A stretch of DNA of 64,000 bases from Rhizorhapis suberifaciens (GCF_014200045.1 NZ_JACHOV010000002.1:186001-250000); one strand, 5' to 3'; numbered from the stretch's first letter, positions 1 to 8,690 are shown. A program made the numbers and translations. Notes: generated by a model from the sequence alone, not told the origin.

Positions 1-14
1 CTGGGAGAGAGGAC

Positions 15-1499
15 GTGAGCGGCGACTTGATTCTGGTTCTGGACGAGGGCACCACCTCGACCCGAGCCATCGTCTACACGGGGGACGGCAAGATCCAGTC
101 CGTGGCGCAGCGGGAACTGACGCAATATTATCCCGCGCCCGGCTGGGTCGAACATGACGCGGCGGAAATCTGGGACAAGACGCTCGTCTGCGCCCGCGAA
201 GTCGTCGCGCAAGCTGGTGGCGCGGACCGGATCGCCACCGTCGGCATTACCAACCAGCGTGAAACTGTCGTCGCCTGGGACCGGCAGACAGGGCAACCCG
301 TCACGCACGCCATCGTCTGGCAGGACCGGCGCACCGCTCCCTTCTGCGACGATTTGCGTGAAGCGGGTCTGGAACCGCGCCTCCAGCAGCGCACCGGCCT
401 CGTCATCGACCCCTATTTTTCCGGAACGAAGATTCGCTGGATACTCGACAATGTGCCCAATGCGCGGGCGCTGGGGAACCGCCTCGCCGTCGGCACGGTC
501 GAAAGCTGGTTGGTGTGGAAACTGACCGGCGGCCTGCACATCAGCGATGCCAGCAACGCCAGCCGCACCCAACTGCTTGCACTGGACGGCGCCGACTGGG
601 ATGAAGATCTCCTCGGCATCATGGGCGTGCCCCGTGGGGTCCTGCCCGAAGTGGTCGACAGCCTCGGCCGTTTCGGATCGACCCTTCCCGACCTCTTGGG
701 TCGCGCCATCCCGATCTGCGGCCTCGCGGGTGACCAGCAGTCGGCGACCATAGGCCAGCATTGCCTGCGTCCTGGCGATACCAAGGCGACATTGGGCACC
801 GGCGCCTTTGTCCTCACAAATATGGGCAAGACCCTGGCCAGTTCGCAACACCGCCTGCTCGGCACCGTGCTCTACCAGATCGGCGGAGAGCGCACCTATG
901 CGCTTGAAGGCTCGATCTTCGTCGCGGGCAGCCTCATCAAATGGCTGCGCGACGGGCTGGGCGTCATCCGCGACGCCGCCGAGACGGAGCATCTAGCCTG
1001 CTCCGTGCCCGACAATGGAGGCGTCCTGTTCCTGCCAGCGCTGGCGGGTCTGGGCGCGCCGCACTGGCTCCCCGATGCGCGCGGCGTACTCACCGGTCTC
1101 AGCCAGGGCACCGGCCGCGCCCACATCGTCCGCGCAGCGATGGAATCGCTCGCCCATCAATGCCACGACCTTCAAACCGCCTTCGCCTCCGACGGGGCGC
1201 GTTGGACCATGCTGCGCATCGACGGCGGAATGAGCGCCAATGACTGGATCGCCCAGGATCTGGCTAATATTCTCGACATTCCAGTCGAACGCCCGGCGGA
1301 CGTGGAAACGACGGCGCTGGGCACGGCGATGCTTGCGGGGGTCGGAGCTGGACTATACGGCTCCCTGGAGGATGCCATTGCCATGCGCGGCACCGTCACC
1401 AGCTTCGCGTCGAAGTTGGAGGAGGCACGGCGACGAGAGCGTATCACGCTCTGGCGGTCCGGTCTTGCCCAGCATCTGATGATCGAGACGCCAAACTGA
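15..1499 (+). CDS. glpK: Glycerol kinase
   Basis: Cytoplasmic FGGY-family kinase that phosphorylates glycerol to sn-glycerol 3-phosphate with ATP. The 494-aa length is normal for GlpK. The N-terminal phosphate-binding motif DEGTTSTRAIVY lies near residues 10-21, and GDQQSATIGQ and GTGAFVLTN in the middle mark the second ATPase domain. The start is GTG at position 15 behind a GAGAGG ribosome-binding site; the window begins just upstream, so the promoter is not seen. No glpF or glpD is adjacent on the downstream side. The next gene is convergent. Confidence 0.95.
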   Translation: MSGDLILVLDEGTTSTRAIVYTGDGKIQSVAQRELTQYYPAPGWVEHDAAEIWDKTLVCAREVVAQAGGADRIATVGITNQRETVVAWDRQTGQPVTHAIVWQDRRTAPFCDDLREAGLEPRLQQRTGLVIDPYFSGTKIRWILDNVPNARALGNRLAVGTVESWLVWKLTGGLHISDASNASRTQLLALDGADWDEDLLGIMGVPRGVLPEVVDSLGRFGSTLPDLLGRAIPICGLAGDQQSATIGQHCLRPGDTKATLGTGAFVLTNMGKTLASSQHRLLGTVLYQIGGERTYALEGSIFVAGSLIKWLRDGLGVIRDAAETEHLACSVPDNGGVLFLPALAGLGAPHWLPDARGVLTGLSQGTGRAHIVRAAMESLAHQCHDLQTAFASDGARWTMLRIDGGMSANDWIAQDLANILDIPVERPADVETTALGTAMLAGVGAGLYGSLEDAIAMRGTVTSFASKLEEARRRERITLWRSGLAQHLMIETPN

Positions 1500-1515
1500 T
1501 GATCGGAACGGCGCA

Positions 1516-1530
1516 TCCGGCATAGCCGGA
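1516..1530. terminator. Hairpin between convergent genes
   Basis: A perfect 6-bp stem (TCCGGC/GCCGGA, 3-nt loop) lies just after the glpK stop, where transcription from the convergent methyltransferase gene also ends. It has no U-run on either strand, so its role as a terminator is a guess from its position. Confidence 0.3.
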
Positions 1531-1577
1531 GTGAATCATCTTCACTGGCCGGAGCATGAAGCGTCTGCCGGTGGCAT

Positions 1578-2282
1578 TCACACAAGACTTGGGCTTCGGG
1601 AATTCTTCGCCGTTAGCGCGGTCGGGGCAGGTTTTTTTCGGGCTGGGCTAACTCTGCACGCAATGTAGGATTTCACCATGCCCAGCACGCGCTCGCTATG
1701 GAGATCGGCGTCGGGAAATATTGTTTCGAGCCTTTCCCTGGTCAGCACCCTCGTTCCAGCAATGAATTCGCCATAAGCAGGCCGCCGTCTCCTCCAGCGC
1801 CTGATGAACGCCTGTCGCCAGGCTTGCGGATAATACCACCAGAAGGGGAGGCCAGTATGTGCCTCGACGGGGAAATGGATGGATGGGGTCTGAATGAAAT
1901 AGGAAGGCGCCAGGCGGCGTACCTCCTGCGCGAAAGCGGCTTGCTTGTCGCCGTCGCCGACATGTTCGATGCAGCTATTGGAAAAAACCAGGTCGAAGCT
2001 GTCGTCTGCAAATTCCCTGAGATCGGTCGCGTCGCCCCTGGCGATGGTGAAACGATGGGCCCCATATGTGAACTCGTCGATCCGCTGGCTTTCGAGGTTC
2101 ACTACGGTGATGTTGAGCGGTGTTTCGACGAATTTCCAGATCTTGGTGCTGCCGCCCAGGTCAATGACGCGCAGCCCTGGCTTTATCTGCATCATCTGTT
2201 CGAACTGCTTCATGCGCGCTGCGCGGGCGCGGGGTGAAACGGCCCTCAGCATCATCCTCAAAATTCTGGAATGCAGGCTCAT
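1578..2282 (-). CDS. Class I SAM-dependent methyltransferase
   Basis: Small cytoplasmic methyltransferase of about 234 aa. Motif I is visible as GLRVIDLGGSTKIW, followed by an acidic loop (ARGDATDLREF) and the post-core motif DSFDLVFSNSCIEHV, typical of the Methyltransf_11 type. The substrate cannot be told from sequence. I chose ATG at 2282 (MSLHSRIL) rather than the longer reading to 2327, because the extra residues do not look like part of the fold. It is convergent with glpK and stands alone. Confidence 0.75.
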   Translation of the reverse strand: MSLHSRILRMMLRAVSPRARAARMKQFEQMMQIKPGLRVIDLGGSTKIWKFVETPLNITVVNLESQRIDEFTYGAHRFTIARGDATDLREFADDSFDLVFSNSCIEHVGDGDKQAAFAQEVRRLAPSYFIQTPSIHFPVEAHTGLPFWWYYPQAWRQAFIRRWRRRRPAYGEFIAGTRVLTRERLETIFPDADLHSERVLGMVKSYIACRVSPARKKPAPTALTAKNSRSPSLV

Positions 2283-2579
2283 GACTTTCCCCTGGATGGA
2301 ATCATGGTCTCCGGAGAGAATGACCAAGCAATGACCTGCAGATCGGAACTAGACTGATATCACCAACGCCTTCGCAGAATTCCAACTGCAGAACATGCAT
2401 GCGATTGTGCGCCCGATTTGAATGACCGCCGTAGACGGTCAATTGCCGCCGGTCCAGATCGCTATCCATCAGAGCCAGAGGACGATCCATTATCGCATCG
2501 CCCCTGTACAACGGGCCGGGTGATTCACGACAGGTTGCCCTGGGCGGCGCGGAACCCGTCAGCATGAGGAGGCATTTGT

Positions 2580-2605
2580 GGAACGATCTTCCCTCGCCCT
2601 CCGTT
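2580..2605 (+). promoter_or_regulatory. Candidate EcfG (general stress sigma factor) promoter
   Basis: GGAAC at 2580-2584 and CGTT at 2602-2605 are separated by 17 nt. This matches the known alphaproteobacterial EcfG consensus (GGAAC, 16-17 nt, CGTT). It points at the lipoprotein gene starting at 2685, which would have a leader of roughly 70 nt. The match is seen directly; its function is inferred. Confidence 0.6.
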
Positions 2606-2684
2606 GATCGGACAGCGTCCGGTAGAACCCTGCGCAAGAGCAGAGATCTGGCCGTGGCGGATCGTAAATGGAGAGGAAATATAT

Positions 2685-2993
2685 ATGAACAGGTTCACCC
2701 TAGCAGGGCTGCTGCTCGCGGGCCTGTCCTTAAGCGCCTGCCAGAGCGAAAATCGCACCCTGCGCGGCGCGGCTGTCGGTGCAGGCGTGGGCGCTGCTGG
2801 CGGCGCTGTCGCGGGCGCCGTCATTCCTGGCGTCAGCGTTGGTGAAGGCGCGGCCGCAGGGGCTGTGGCCGGCGGCGTGATCGGCGCAGTCAGTTCCGAT
2901 GGCCGTCGTTATTATTGGGACGACCGGGGCGACTGCTACTATGTCAAGGACGACCGCCGGGTCTATGTCGATCGCAATAAGTGCCAGGGCTAA
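2685..2993 (+). CDS. Glycine-zipper lipoprotein
   Basis: A 102-aa exported protein. The N-terminus has a short hydrophobic segment ending in LSLSAC, a good lipobox, so it is probably a lipoprotein. Residues about 25-70 form a Gly/Ala-rich zipper with GAAVGAGVGAAGGAVAGA, as in 17-kDa antigen/YMGG-type outer-membrane proteins. The C-terminal part is rich in Tyr, Asp and Arg. ATG 2685 is preceded by GAGAGGAAA at a good distance; the open frame to 2604 upstream is probably untranslated. A candidate EcfG promoter upstream suggests stress induction. The exact function is unknown. Confidence 0.75.
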   Translation: MNRFTLAGLLLAGLSLSACQSENRTLRGAAVGAGVGAAGGAVAGAVIPGVSVGEGAAAGAVAGGVIGAVSSDGRRYYWDDRGDCYYVKDDRRVYVDRNKCQG

Positions 2994-3206
2994 GGCGCGG
3001 GTTATGGCATAGTGGGCTGGCATGAGACTTTGGCGCCGCCCGATAGCTCTCGTCGGCGCGAGTTCAGGCCGTATATGCCCCCGCTTTCATCCCATTGATT
3101 TTAGCTATATGGTGCCGGGACATTAGGTTGGTTGTTTCCCGCGTGGCGAGTCGACGCGAAAGCCGGACTACAAGGCATGGCCCGCCCGCATAGGAGGGGA
3201 GAGCCT

Positions 3207-4076
3207 GTGCCAGTTGCGATAGCCATCGCCTTGCTTGTCCTGGGTTCGATCATATTCCATTTGGTCAGCCCTTGGTGGATGACGCCCCTTGCGTCCAACT
3301 GGGGTTCGCTCGACGATGCGTTGAACATCACCCTCTGGATCTGCGCGGTCGCCTTTATCCTGCTGAACCTCTTCATGGCGTGGGCGCTTTGGAAGTACCG
3401 GCACAAAGCCGGAAACCGCGCCCATTATGAGCCCGAAAATGCCTCGCTGGAAAAGCGGCTGACCTTCTGGACGGCTATCGGAATTGCCGGGATGCTGGCG
3501 CCGGGCCTTATCGCCTGGAGCCAATATGTGACGGTGCCCAAGGACGCTTCGGTTGTCGAAGCGACGGGCCAGCAATGGCAATGGAGCTTCCGCCTTCCCG
3601 GACCTGACGGTGTTCTGGGGACGGCGGCGGTGGGGCACATCACGCCTGACAACAGCTTCGGCCTTAATCCCCGCGATCCATTTGGCCGGGACGACCTATT
3701 GGTGGAAACCAACGAACTGCATCTGCCGATTGGGAAGCCCGTGAAGATGGTCTTGCGGTCCAAGGACGTGCTTCATGATTTCTACGTTCCGCAATTTCGG
3801 GCGAAGATGGATCTGGTTCCCGGCATCGTGACCTATTTCTGGATGACCCCCACCAAGACCGGGAGCTATGAGATTTTGTGCGCAGAGCTTTGCGGCGTCG
3901 GTCACCATGAGATGCGGGGTACGGTGGTGGTGGAATCGCCCCAAGCCTATGAAAAGTGGCTGAGCGATCAAGTCACCTTCAGCGAAGTCATGGCGCAAGC
4001 CGCGCCGTCCTCCATCTCCGCCATTTTGGCGAGTTCGGATAGTTGCACGACACCGGTAACGGGGAGCCTGAACTGA
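3207..4076 (+). CDS. coxB: Cytochrome c oxidase subunit II, alternative aa3 type
   Basis: Inner-membrane subunit carrying the CuA centre that receives electrons from cytochrome c. CuA ligands are visible as CAELCGVGHHEM (C225, C229, H233, M236), with the upstream His in VLHDFYVPQF. The aromatic electron-entry stretch QQWQWSF is present, and hydrophobic segments lie in the first ~110 residues. I chose GTG 3207 because GGAGGGG lies 7 nt upstream; ATG 3177 and the longer reading to 3132 lack such a site. First gene of a six-gene oxidase operon; its stop overlaps the next start (TGATG). The order resembles the coxMNOP alternative oxidase of Bradyrhizobium. Confidence 0.93.
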   Translation: MPVAIAIALLVLGSIIFHLVSPWWMTPLASNWGSLDDALNITLWICAVAFILLNLFMAWALWKYRHKAGNRAHYEPENASLEKRLTFWTAIGIAGMLAPGLIAWSQYVTVPKDASVVEATGQQWQWSFRLPGPDGVLGTAAVGHITPDNSFGLNPRDPFGRDDLLVETNELHLPIGKPVKMVLRSKDVLHDFYVPQFRAKMDLVPGIVTYFWMTPTKTGSYEILCAELCGVGHHEMRGTVVVESPQAYEKWLSDQVTFSEVMAQAAPSSISAILASSDSCTTPVTGSLN

Positions 4077-5794
4077 TGGCAACGACGATTGCTGACGACC
4101 TTCGCCCGCTGCATCACCCCAAAACTTGGATCGGCAAATATGTCTGGAGCCAGGATCATAAGGTTATCGCGATCCAATATGGCGTGACCGCAATTTCAAT
4201 CGGCCTGGTGGCGCTGGTGCTTTCGGCCTTGATGCGGTTGCAGCTTGGTTTTCCGGGATTGTTCCCAGCGATCCAGCCCGAAAATTACCTGCAATATGTC
4301 TCCATGCACGGGATGATCATGGTTGTGTACTTGCTGACGGCGCTGCTGCTCGGCGGGTTCGGCAATTATCTTATCCCGTTGATGGTGGGCGCGCGGGACA
4401 TGGTGTTCCCATTCGTCAATATGCTGTCCTATTGGGTCTATCTGCTCTCCGTTCTGGTGCTGGTGGCGAGCTTTTTCGTGCCTGGCGGGCCAACCGGGGC
4501 GGGATGGACGCTCTATCCGCCGCAAGCAATCACGGAGGGGACGCCGGGACATCAATATGGGATCATATTGATGCTGGCGAGCCTGGCGATCTTCATCATT
4601 GCCTTCACCATGGGCGGCCTCAACTATGTGACTACTGTGCTGCAGGCGCGGACGAAGGGGATGACGCTGATGCGGATGCCCTGCTCGGTCTGGGGCATTT
4701 TCGTCGCCTCGATCATGGGCCTGCTGGCCTTTCCCGCATTGTTCGTCGCCGCGATCATGATGTTGCTCGATCGGATCGCGGGCACCAGCTTCTTCATGCC
4801 TGCGGTGCTGTCCATGGGCCAGCCGACCGATCATGAGGGTGGAAGTCCGATCCTTTTTCAGCATCTTTTCTGGTTCTTCGGCCACCCAGAGGTTTACATT
4901 GTCGCGCTGCCCGCGTTCGGCATCGTGTCCGACCTTATCAGCGTCCATGCGCGTAAAAATATCTTTGGGTATCGCATGATGGTGTGGGCCATTGTCATCA
5001 TCGGGGCTTTGAGTTTTCTGGTGTGGGCGCATCACATGTATGTCAGCGGCATGAACCCATATTTCGGGTTCTTCTTCGCGACATCGACGCTGGTGATAGC
5101 CATTCCGACCGCGATCAAGGTTTACAATTGGCTGCTGACCCTATGGCGGGGCGATATCCACCTGCGCGTGCCGATGCTGTTTGCCATCGCCTTCCTCTTC
5201 ACCTTCATTCATGGCGGCCTCACGGGGCTGTTCCTGGGCAATGTGAGCGTCGATGTGCCGCTAAGCGACACATTCTTCGTGGTGGGGCATTTCCATATGG
5301 TGATGGGGGTGTCGCCAATCCTGGTGATTTTTGGCGCGATCTATCATTGGTATCCAAAGATGACTGGCCGGATGTGGAATGATGCGCTGGCGAAGGCGCA
5401 TTTCTGGATCACCTTCATCGGCGTCTACGCGATCTTCCTGCCGATGCATTATCTGGGCGTTCTCGGGGTCCCCCGCCGCTATTTCGCTTTGGGGGAGACG
5501 GCCTTCATTCCCGCCTCGGCGCATTTCGCCAATGAAATGATCAGCATCGCCGCGATGGTGGTGTTTGCGGCGCAGTCCCTCTTTTTCTACAATATGATAT
5601 GGAGCTTGTTCCGGGGCCCCAAGGCCGATCCCAATCCTTGGGGTGCGGCGAGCCTGGAATGGCAGACGCCCGATACGCCCCCCAAGCATGGCAATTGGGG
5701 AGCGAAGCTGCCGACGGTCTATCGTTGGGCCTATGATTATAGCGTGCCGGGGCATCATCGCGATTTCATCCCCCAAAATGAGCCGCAATCATGA
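4076..5794 (+). CDS. ctaD: Cytochrome c oxidase subunit I
   Basis: Catalytic subunit of a haem-copper oxidase, 572 aa, reducing O2 at the haem a3-CuB site. Visible landmarks are HPEVY (CuB His cross-linked to Tyr, with the proton-channel Glu), WAHH for the other CuB ligands, HFHMVMG for the haem ligands, IKVYNW with the K-channel lysine, and the D-channel motif DMVFPFVN. These place it in the A1 class. ATG 4076 overlaps the stop of subunit II, so the two are translationally coupled, and the stop overlaps the next gene. Confidence 0.96.
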   Translation: MATTIADDLRPLHHPKTWIGKYVWSQDHKVIAIQYGVTAISIGLVALVLSALMRLQLGFPGLFPAIQPENYLQYVSMHGMIMVVYLLTALLLGGFGNYLIPLMVGARDMVFPFVNMLSYWVYLLSVLVLVASFFVPGGPTGAGWTLYPPQAITEGTPGHQYGIILMLASLAIFIIAFTMGGLNYVTTVLQARTKGMTLMRMPCSVWGIFVASIMGLLAFPALFVAAIMMLLDRIAGTSFFMPAVLSMGQPTDHEGGSPILFQHLFWFFGHPEVYIVALPAFGIVSDLISVHARKNIFGYRMMVWAIVIIGALSFLVWAHHMYVSGMNPYFGFFFATSTLVIAIPTAIKVYNWLLTLWRGDIHLRVPMLFAIAFLFTFIHGGLTGLFLGNVSVDVPLSDTFFVVGHFHMVMGVSPILVIFGAIYHWYPKMTGRMWNDALAKAHFWITFIGVYAIFLPMHYLGVLGVPRRYFALGETAFIPASAHFANEMISIAAMVVFAAQSLFFYNMIWSLFRGPKADPNPWGAASLEWQTPDTPPKHGNWGAKLPTVYRWAYDYSVPGHHRDFIPQNEPQS

Positions 5795-6444
5795 GCCTGT
5801 TCTCACGCCTTACAGAAAAAAGCTGGCTGACACCGGGGGTTGAGGGCTTCGCAGATCCCGCTGACTACCGTCCGATGGCGATGAGCGTCGGCCTTTACGT
5901 CTATTTCGCCGTGATGGTCGTGATCTTCTCGCTGATTGTTGCCGCTTACCTGATGCGTATGGGCGTGCATGAGGCAATGGGGCATAGTGCAGGCGACTGG
6001 CGGCCGATGCCGGAGCCGGCGCTTCTATGGGTGAATACGGCGATATTGGTGCTGAGCAGCGTTGCGTGGGAAGTTGCGAGGAGGGCTACTTTCCAAAGAA
6101 GCTGGATCCCCGCGTTCGCGGGCATGACGAAGTTAGGAAGTGACGCGCAGAGGATGCGCCTGGGCACCATTATAGGGGGGCTGCTCGGCATAGCCTTCCT
6201 TGGCGGGCAGCTAATGCTCTGGAGGGAATTTTATGCGGCGGGCTATTATCTCTCGGCCAATCCCGCCAATGCCTTCTTCTATTTTCTGACGGCGATGCAC
6301 GGCCTGCATCTGGCTGGCGGGTTGGTGGCATGGTTGCGGGTTCTTGCCCGTCCAACCCTTTCGGGCATCAGGCTGTGCACGCTTTATTGGCATGTCCTGC
6401 TGCTGATCTGGGTCCTGCTGGCGGGACTGTTGCTATCGACCTGA
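5791..6444 (+). CDS. Cytochrome c oxidase subunit III-like protein carrying an in-frame palindromic repeat
   Basis: A 217-aa membrane protein of the subunit III superfamily; the C-terminal half has typical features such as LMLWREFYAAGYYL and FYFLTAMHGLHLAGG. It overlaps ctaD by 4 nt, and a second subunit III gene follows, as in coxO/coxP of Bradyrhizobium. Residues about 102-117 (FQRSWIPAFAGMTKLG) are foreign to the family: they translate a palindromic intergenic-type repeat at about 6091-6140 sitting between two helices. The frame remains open, so the protein may still work. Confidence 0.85.
   Translation: MSLFSRLTEKSWLTPGVEGFADPADYRPMAMSVGLYVYFAVMVVIFSLIVAAYLMRMGVHEAMGHSAGDWRPMPEPALLWVNTAILVLSSVAWEVARRATFQRSWIPAFAGMTKLGSDAQRMRLGTIIGGLLGIAFLGGQLMLWREFYAAGYYLSANPANAFFYFLTAMHGLHLAGGLVAWLRVLARPTLSGIRLCTLYWHVLLLIWVLLAGLLLST
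6091..6140. repeat. Palindromic repeat inserted in a coding sequence
   Basis: The core GGATCCCCGCGTTCGCGGG is followed by CATGACG. The CCCGC/GCGGG stem closes a 4-nt loop at 6114-6117. It matches the intergenic repeat at 53764-53851, whose right arm contains GGATTCCCGC, a short loop, GCGGGAATGACG. Limits of the element are approximate. Confidence 0.7.
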
Positions 6445-6459
6445 ACGGAGCGATCTATC

Positions 6460-7155
6460 ATGTCGCAGTTGGTTGTAAGGGAAAGGGAATATCATAAAGC
6501 CGCGTCCCAGGGCGTGCGCGACATCGCCTCCGACTGGTCGTCGGATCAGGAAGTCTTTCGCCATACCCATTGGGGTAAGGCGATGATGTGGATCTTCCTT
6601 TTAAGCGACACCTTCATCTTTTCCTGCTTCCTGGTTTCCTACATGACCATGCGCGCTTCGGCGACCCTCCCCTGGCCCAATGCCAGCGAGGTTTTCGCGC
6701 TAACTATCGCAGGCCAATCCATTCCGCTCATCCTGATCGCGATCATGACCTTCGTTCTTATCAGTTCCAGCGGCACCATGGCGATGGCCGTCAACTTCGG
6801 ATATCGGCGCGACCGCAAGAAGACCGCAGGCCTGATGTTCGCCACCGCCTTGTTCGGGGCGACCTTCGTCAGCATGCAGGCGTTCGAATGGACCAAGCTT
6901 ATCCAAGAAGGCGTACGCCCCTGGGGCAATCCCTGGGGAGCGCCGCAATTCGGAGCAAGCTTCTTCATGATCACCGGCTTCCATGGCCTGCACGTGACCT
7001 GCGGCGTCATCCTATTGCTGATCATCGCGTCCAAGGTGCTGCGCGGGCATTATGACCGGAGCGGCGATTATTCTGCGGTTGAGATCGCCGGGCTGTACTG
7101 GCACTTCGTCGACCTTGTCTGGGTCTTCATCTTCGCCTTTTTCTACCTGTGGTGA
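6460..7155 (+). CDS. Cytochrome c oxidase subunit III
   Basis: A 231-aa integral membrane protein of the CtaE/CoxIII family. It has five or so hydrophobic segments and family motifs such as SDTFIFSCFL, QAFEWTKLI, FFMITGFHGLHVTCG and GLYWHFVDLVWVFIF. It is the more conventional of the two subunit III proteins in this operon and probably stabilises subunit I. A gap of 15 nt separates it from the previous gene. Confidence 0.92.
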   Translation: MSQLVVREREYHKAASQGVRDIASDWSSDQEVFRHTHWGKAMMWIFLLSDTFIFSCFLVSYMTMRASATLPWPNASEVFALTIAGQSIPLILIAIMTFVLISSSGTMAMAVNFGYRRDRKKTAGLMFATALFGATFVSMQAFEWTKLIQEGVRPWGNPWGAPQFGASFFMITGFHGLHVTCGVILLLIIASKVLRGHYDRSGDYSAVEIAGLYWHFVDLVWVFIFAFFYLW

Positions 7156-7169
7156 CGGAGAGAAGCGTC

Positions 7170-7529
7170 ATGAATCACGAGATGTCTGCAACAGTTCGAC
7201 CACAGGTGGAAGTGCATGAGGGGCAGCAGCATCCCATCGGCCTTTACCTCAAGATCTGGGGCTATCTCTTTGTCCTGAGCACTCTGTCCTACCTTGTGGA
7301 TTATTTCCACTTTCACGGCATTGTCCGCTGGTCTCTCATCGTCGCCTTCATGCTGCTGAAGGCGGGCCTGATCGTCACTATTTTCATGCATATGGCCTGG
7401 GAGCGGCTGTCGTTGCTCTATGCCATATTGGTGCCGCCGCTGGTGCTGCTCGTGCTGGTCGGCATCATGAGTATCGAGTCCGATTATGTGTTCTGGACGC
7501 GCGCGATCTTCTTTGGCGGCGGTGCTTGA
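7170..7529 (+). CDS. Cytochrome c oxidase subunit IV family protein
   Basis: A 119-aa protein with three membrane segments (about residues 27-45, 52-74 and 82-105), as expected for the small CtaF/CoxIV family that accompanies bacterial aa3 and caa3 oxidases. I chose ATG 7170, behind GGAGAG, over the GTG at 7149 that overlaps the previous gene. It is the fifth gene of the oxidase operon. Confidence 0.85.
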   Translation: MNHEMSATVRPQVEVHEGQQHPIGLYLKIWGYLFVLSTLSYLVDYFHFHGIVRWSLIVAFMLLKAGLIVTIFMHMAWERLSLLYAILVPPLVLLVLVGIMSIESDYVFWTRAIFFGGGA

Positions 7530-7532
7530 GCC

Positions 7533-8225
7533 ATGGACCGGGAAGCATGGAAAATCGCCTGGATTGCATCGGCAGGAGCGGTTGCGGTCATCCTGGGTGG
7601 AGATTGGTTTGCGGACCAGCTGATCCCCACCACTTATCCGGGCCAATTGGCCTTCAAGGGCGCCGACGATCTGCCGCCCGCTGTCGATCTGGCTGCGGTC
7701 CAGCGAGGGTGGCCGAGCGGATTGAAGGGGCCGGGCGAGCGCGGCCGCCTGATCGCCTATATGGATGATATCGAACACCAGCCGGTGCCCCGGCCCGCCG
7801 TGGCGACAGCCGCTGCGCCGAAGGAAGTGGCGGACCTTGGAACGCTGCTCGCCAGTGCGGACGCGACGGCGGGCGAAGGCAAGGCAAGAGTCTGCAGCAC
7901 ATGCCATAGTTTTGAGCAGGGCGGTCCAAACCGTATCGGTCCCAATCTTTGGGGTGTAGTCGGGCGCAAAATCGCGACACATGGCGGCTTTGCCTACTCC
8001 CCCGCCATGAAGTCTCATGAAGGTACATGGACCTATGAGCGGCTGGACAGCTTCCTCGCCTCTCCGGGCAAGGACGTGCCCGGCACCAAAATGTCCTTTG
8101 CGGGTCTGCGCCGGCCAGCCGATAGGGCTGCTGTGATCAAATATCTGGCGAGCCTGGGTTCGGGCGCACCGCCCCTTCCACAGCCGATGGCCGCAGCCGG
8201 AGGGCAGGGCAAAGGGGCTCGATAA
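7533..8225 (+). CDS. Membrane-anchored class I cytochrome c
   Basis: A 230-aa protein with an N-terminal hydrophobic anchor (about residues 8-25), a linker of about 90 residues and a C-terminal cytochrome c domain. Haem is attached at CSTCH (residues 121-125), and the Met ligand is in PGTKMSF. It resembles the CycM/c552 group, which hand electrons to an oxidase from the periplasmic face. It starts 3 nt after the subunit IV stop, so it is very likely the dedicated electron donor of this oxidase and the last gene of the operon. Confidence 0.88.
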   Translation: MDREAWKIAWIASAGAVAVILGGDWFADQLIPTTYPGQLAFKGADDLPPAVDLAAVQRGWPSGLKGPGERGRLIAYMDDIEHQPVPRPAVATAAAPKEVADLGTLLASADATAGEGKARVCSTCHSFEQGGPNRIGPNLWGVVGRKIATHGGFAYSPAMKSHEGTWTYERLDSFLASPGKDVPGTKMSFAGLRRPADRAAVIKYLASLGSGAPPLPQPMAAAGGQGKGAR

Positions 8226-8339
8226 TTTTCCACTTCCGTCCTTGAGGATGTGGATGAAGCTGTCATCAGCGTCTAATATACCGGGGAAGAAAGCCTGGGG
8301 CCCGGCTGAGCAGGGACTACGGACTTACTGAATTCAGGC

Positions 8340-8690
8340 GGGGAGCTTCTGTTGCCCGGTGCTCCCCAAACCGCTGGAATCCGCTTCTGTTGCCCGGTGG
8401 GTCCAACCGCGTTCTTTTTGGGTAATGTCAGGGCGTGAGCCCATCAATTACGCAGCAAGAGCAAGAGCCTCGTTATCGTTGGCACTTGTAGGTTTTGAAC
8501 AGTTTTACGGCTTACTCGGGCCGGGCAAAAATATCGTCTTTCAACACACGTCTATCCTGGTTCGGCCCCGTCAGGACGGGCTTCGCTATGGGACGAAGCC
8601 CTTTCTGGTGGAGCCGCCGGGTACTGCCCCCGGGTCCGCTGCGCCTATTACACGACACAATTTATCGCCATAGCCGGACAGGTCCGGCAC
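8340..8690 (-). ncRNA. ssrA: Transfer-messenger RNA, circularly permuted two-piece type
   Basis: Read on the minus strand. The acceptor piece comes first and ends in GGCTCCACCA at 8615-8606. A spacer (about 8605-8570) follows, then the coding piece starting GGGGCCGAACCAGGAT at 8569. GGGGCC pairs with GGCTCC to form the acceptor stem with a G3-U pair, the alanine identity element. The tag reading frame at about 8484-8449 encodes ANDNEALALAA and then TAA, the expected proteolysis tag. Downstream are pseudoknot-like hairpins, including GGGGAGC/GCTCCCC at 8340-8367. Outer ends are approximate. Confidence 0.93.

Noticed and set aside
2302-2490. Small minus-strand frame (about 62 codons) between the methyltransferase and the lipoprotein
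   Set aside because: No ribosome-binding site, signal or recognisable family; kept out as unsupported.
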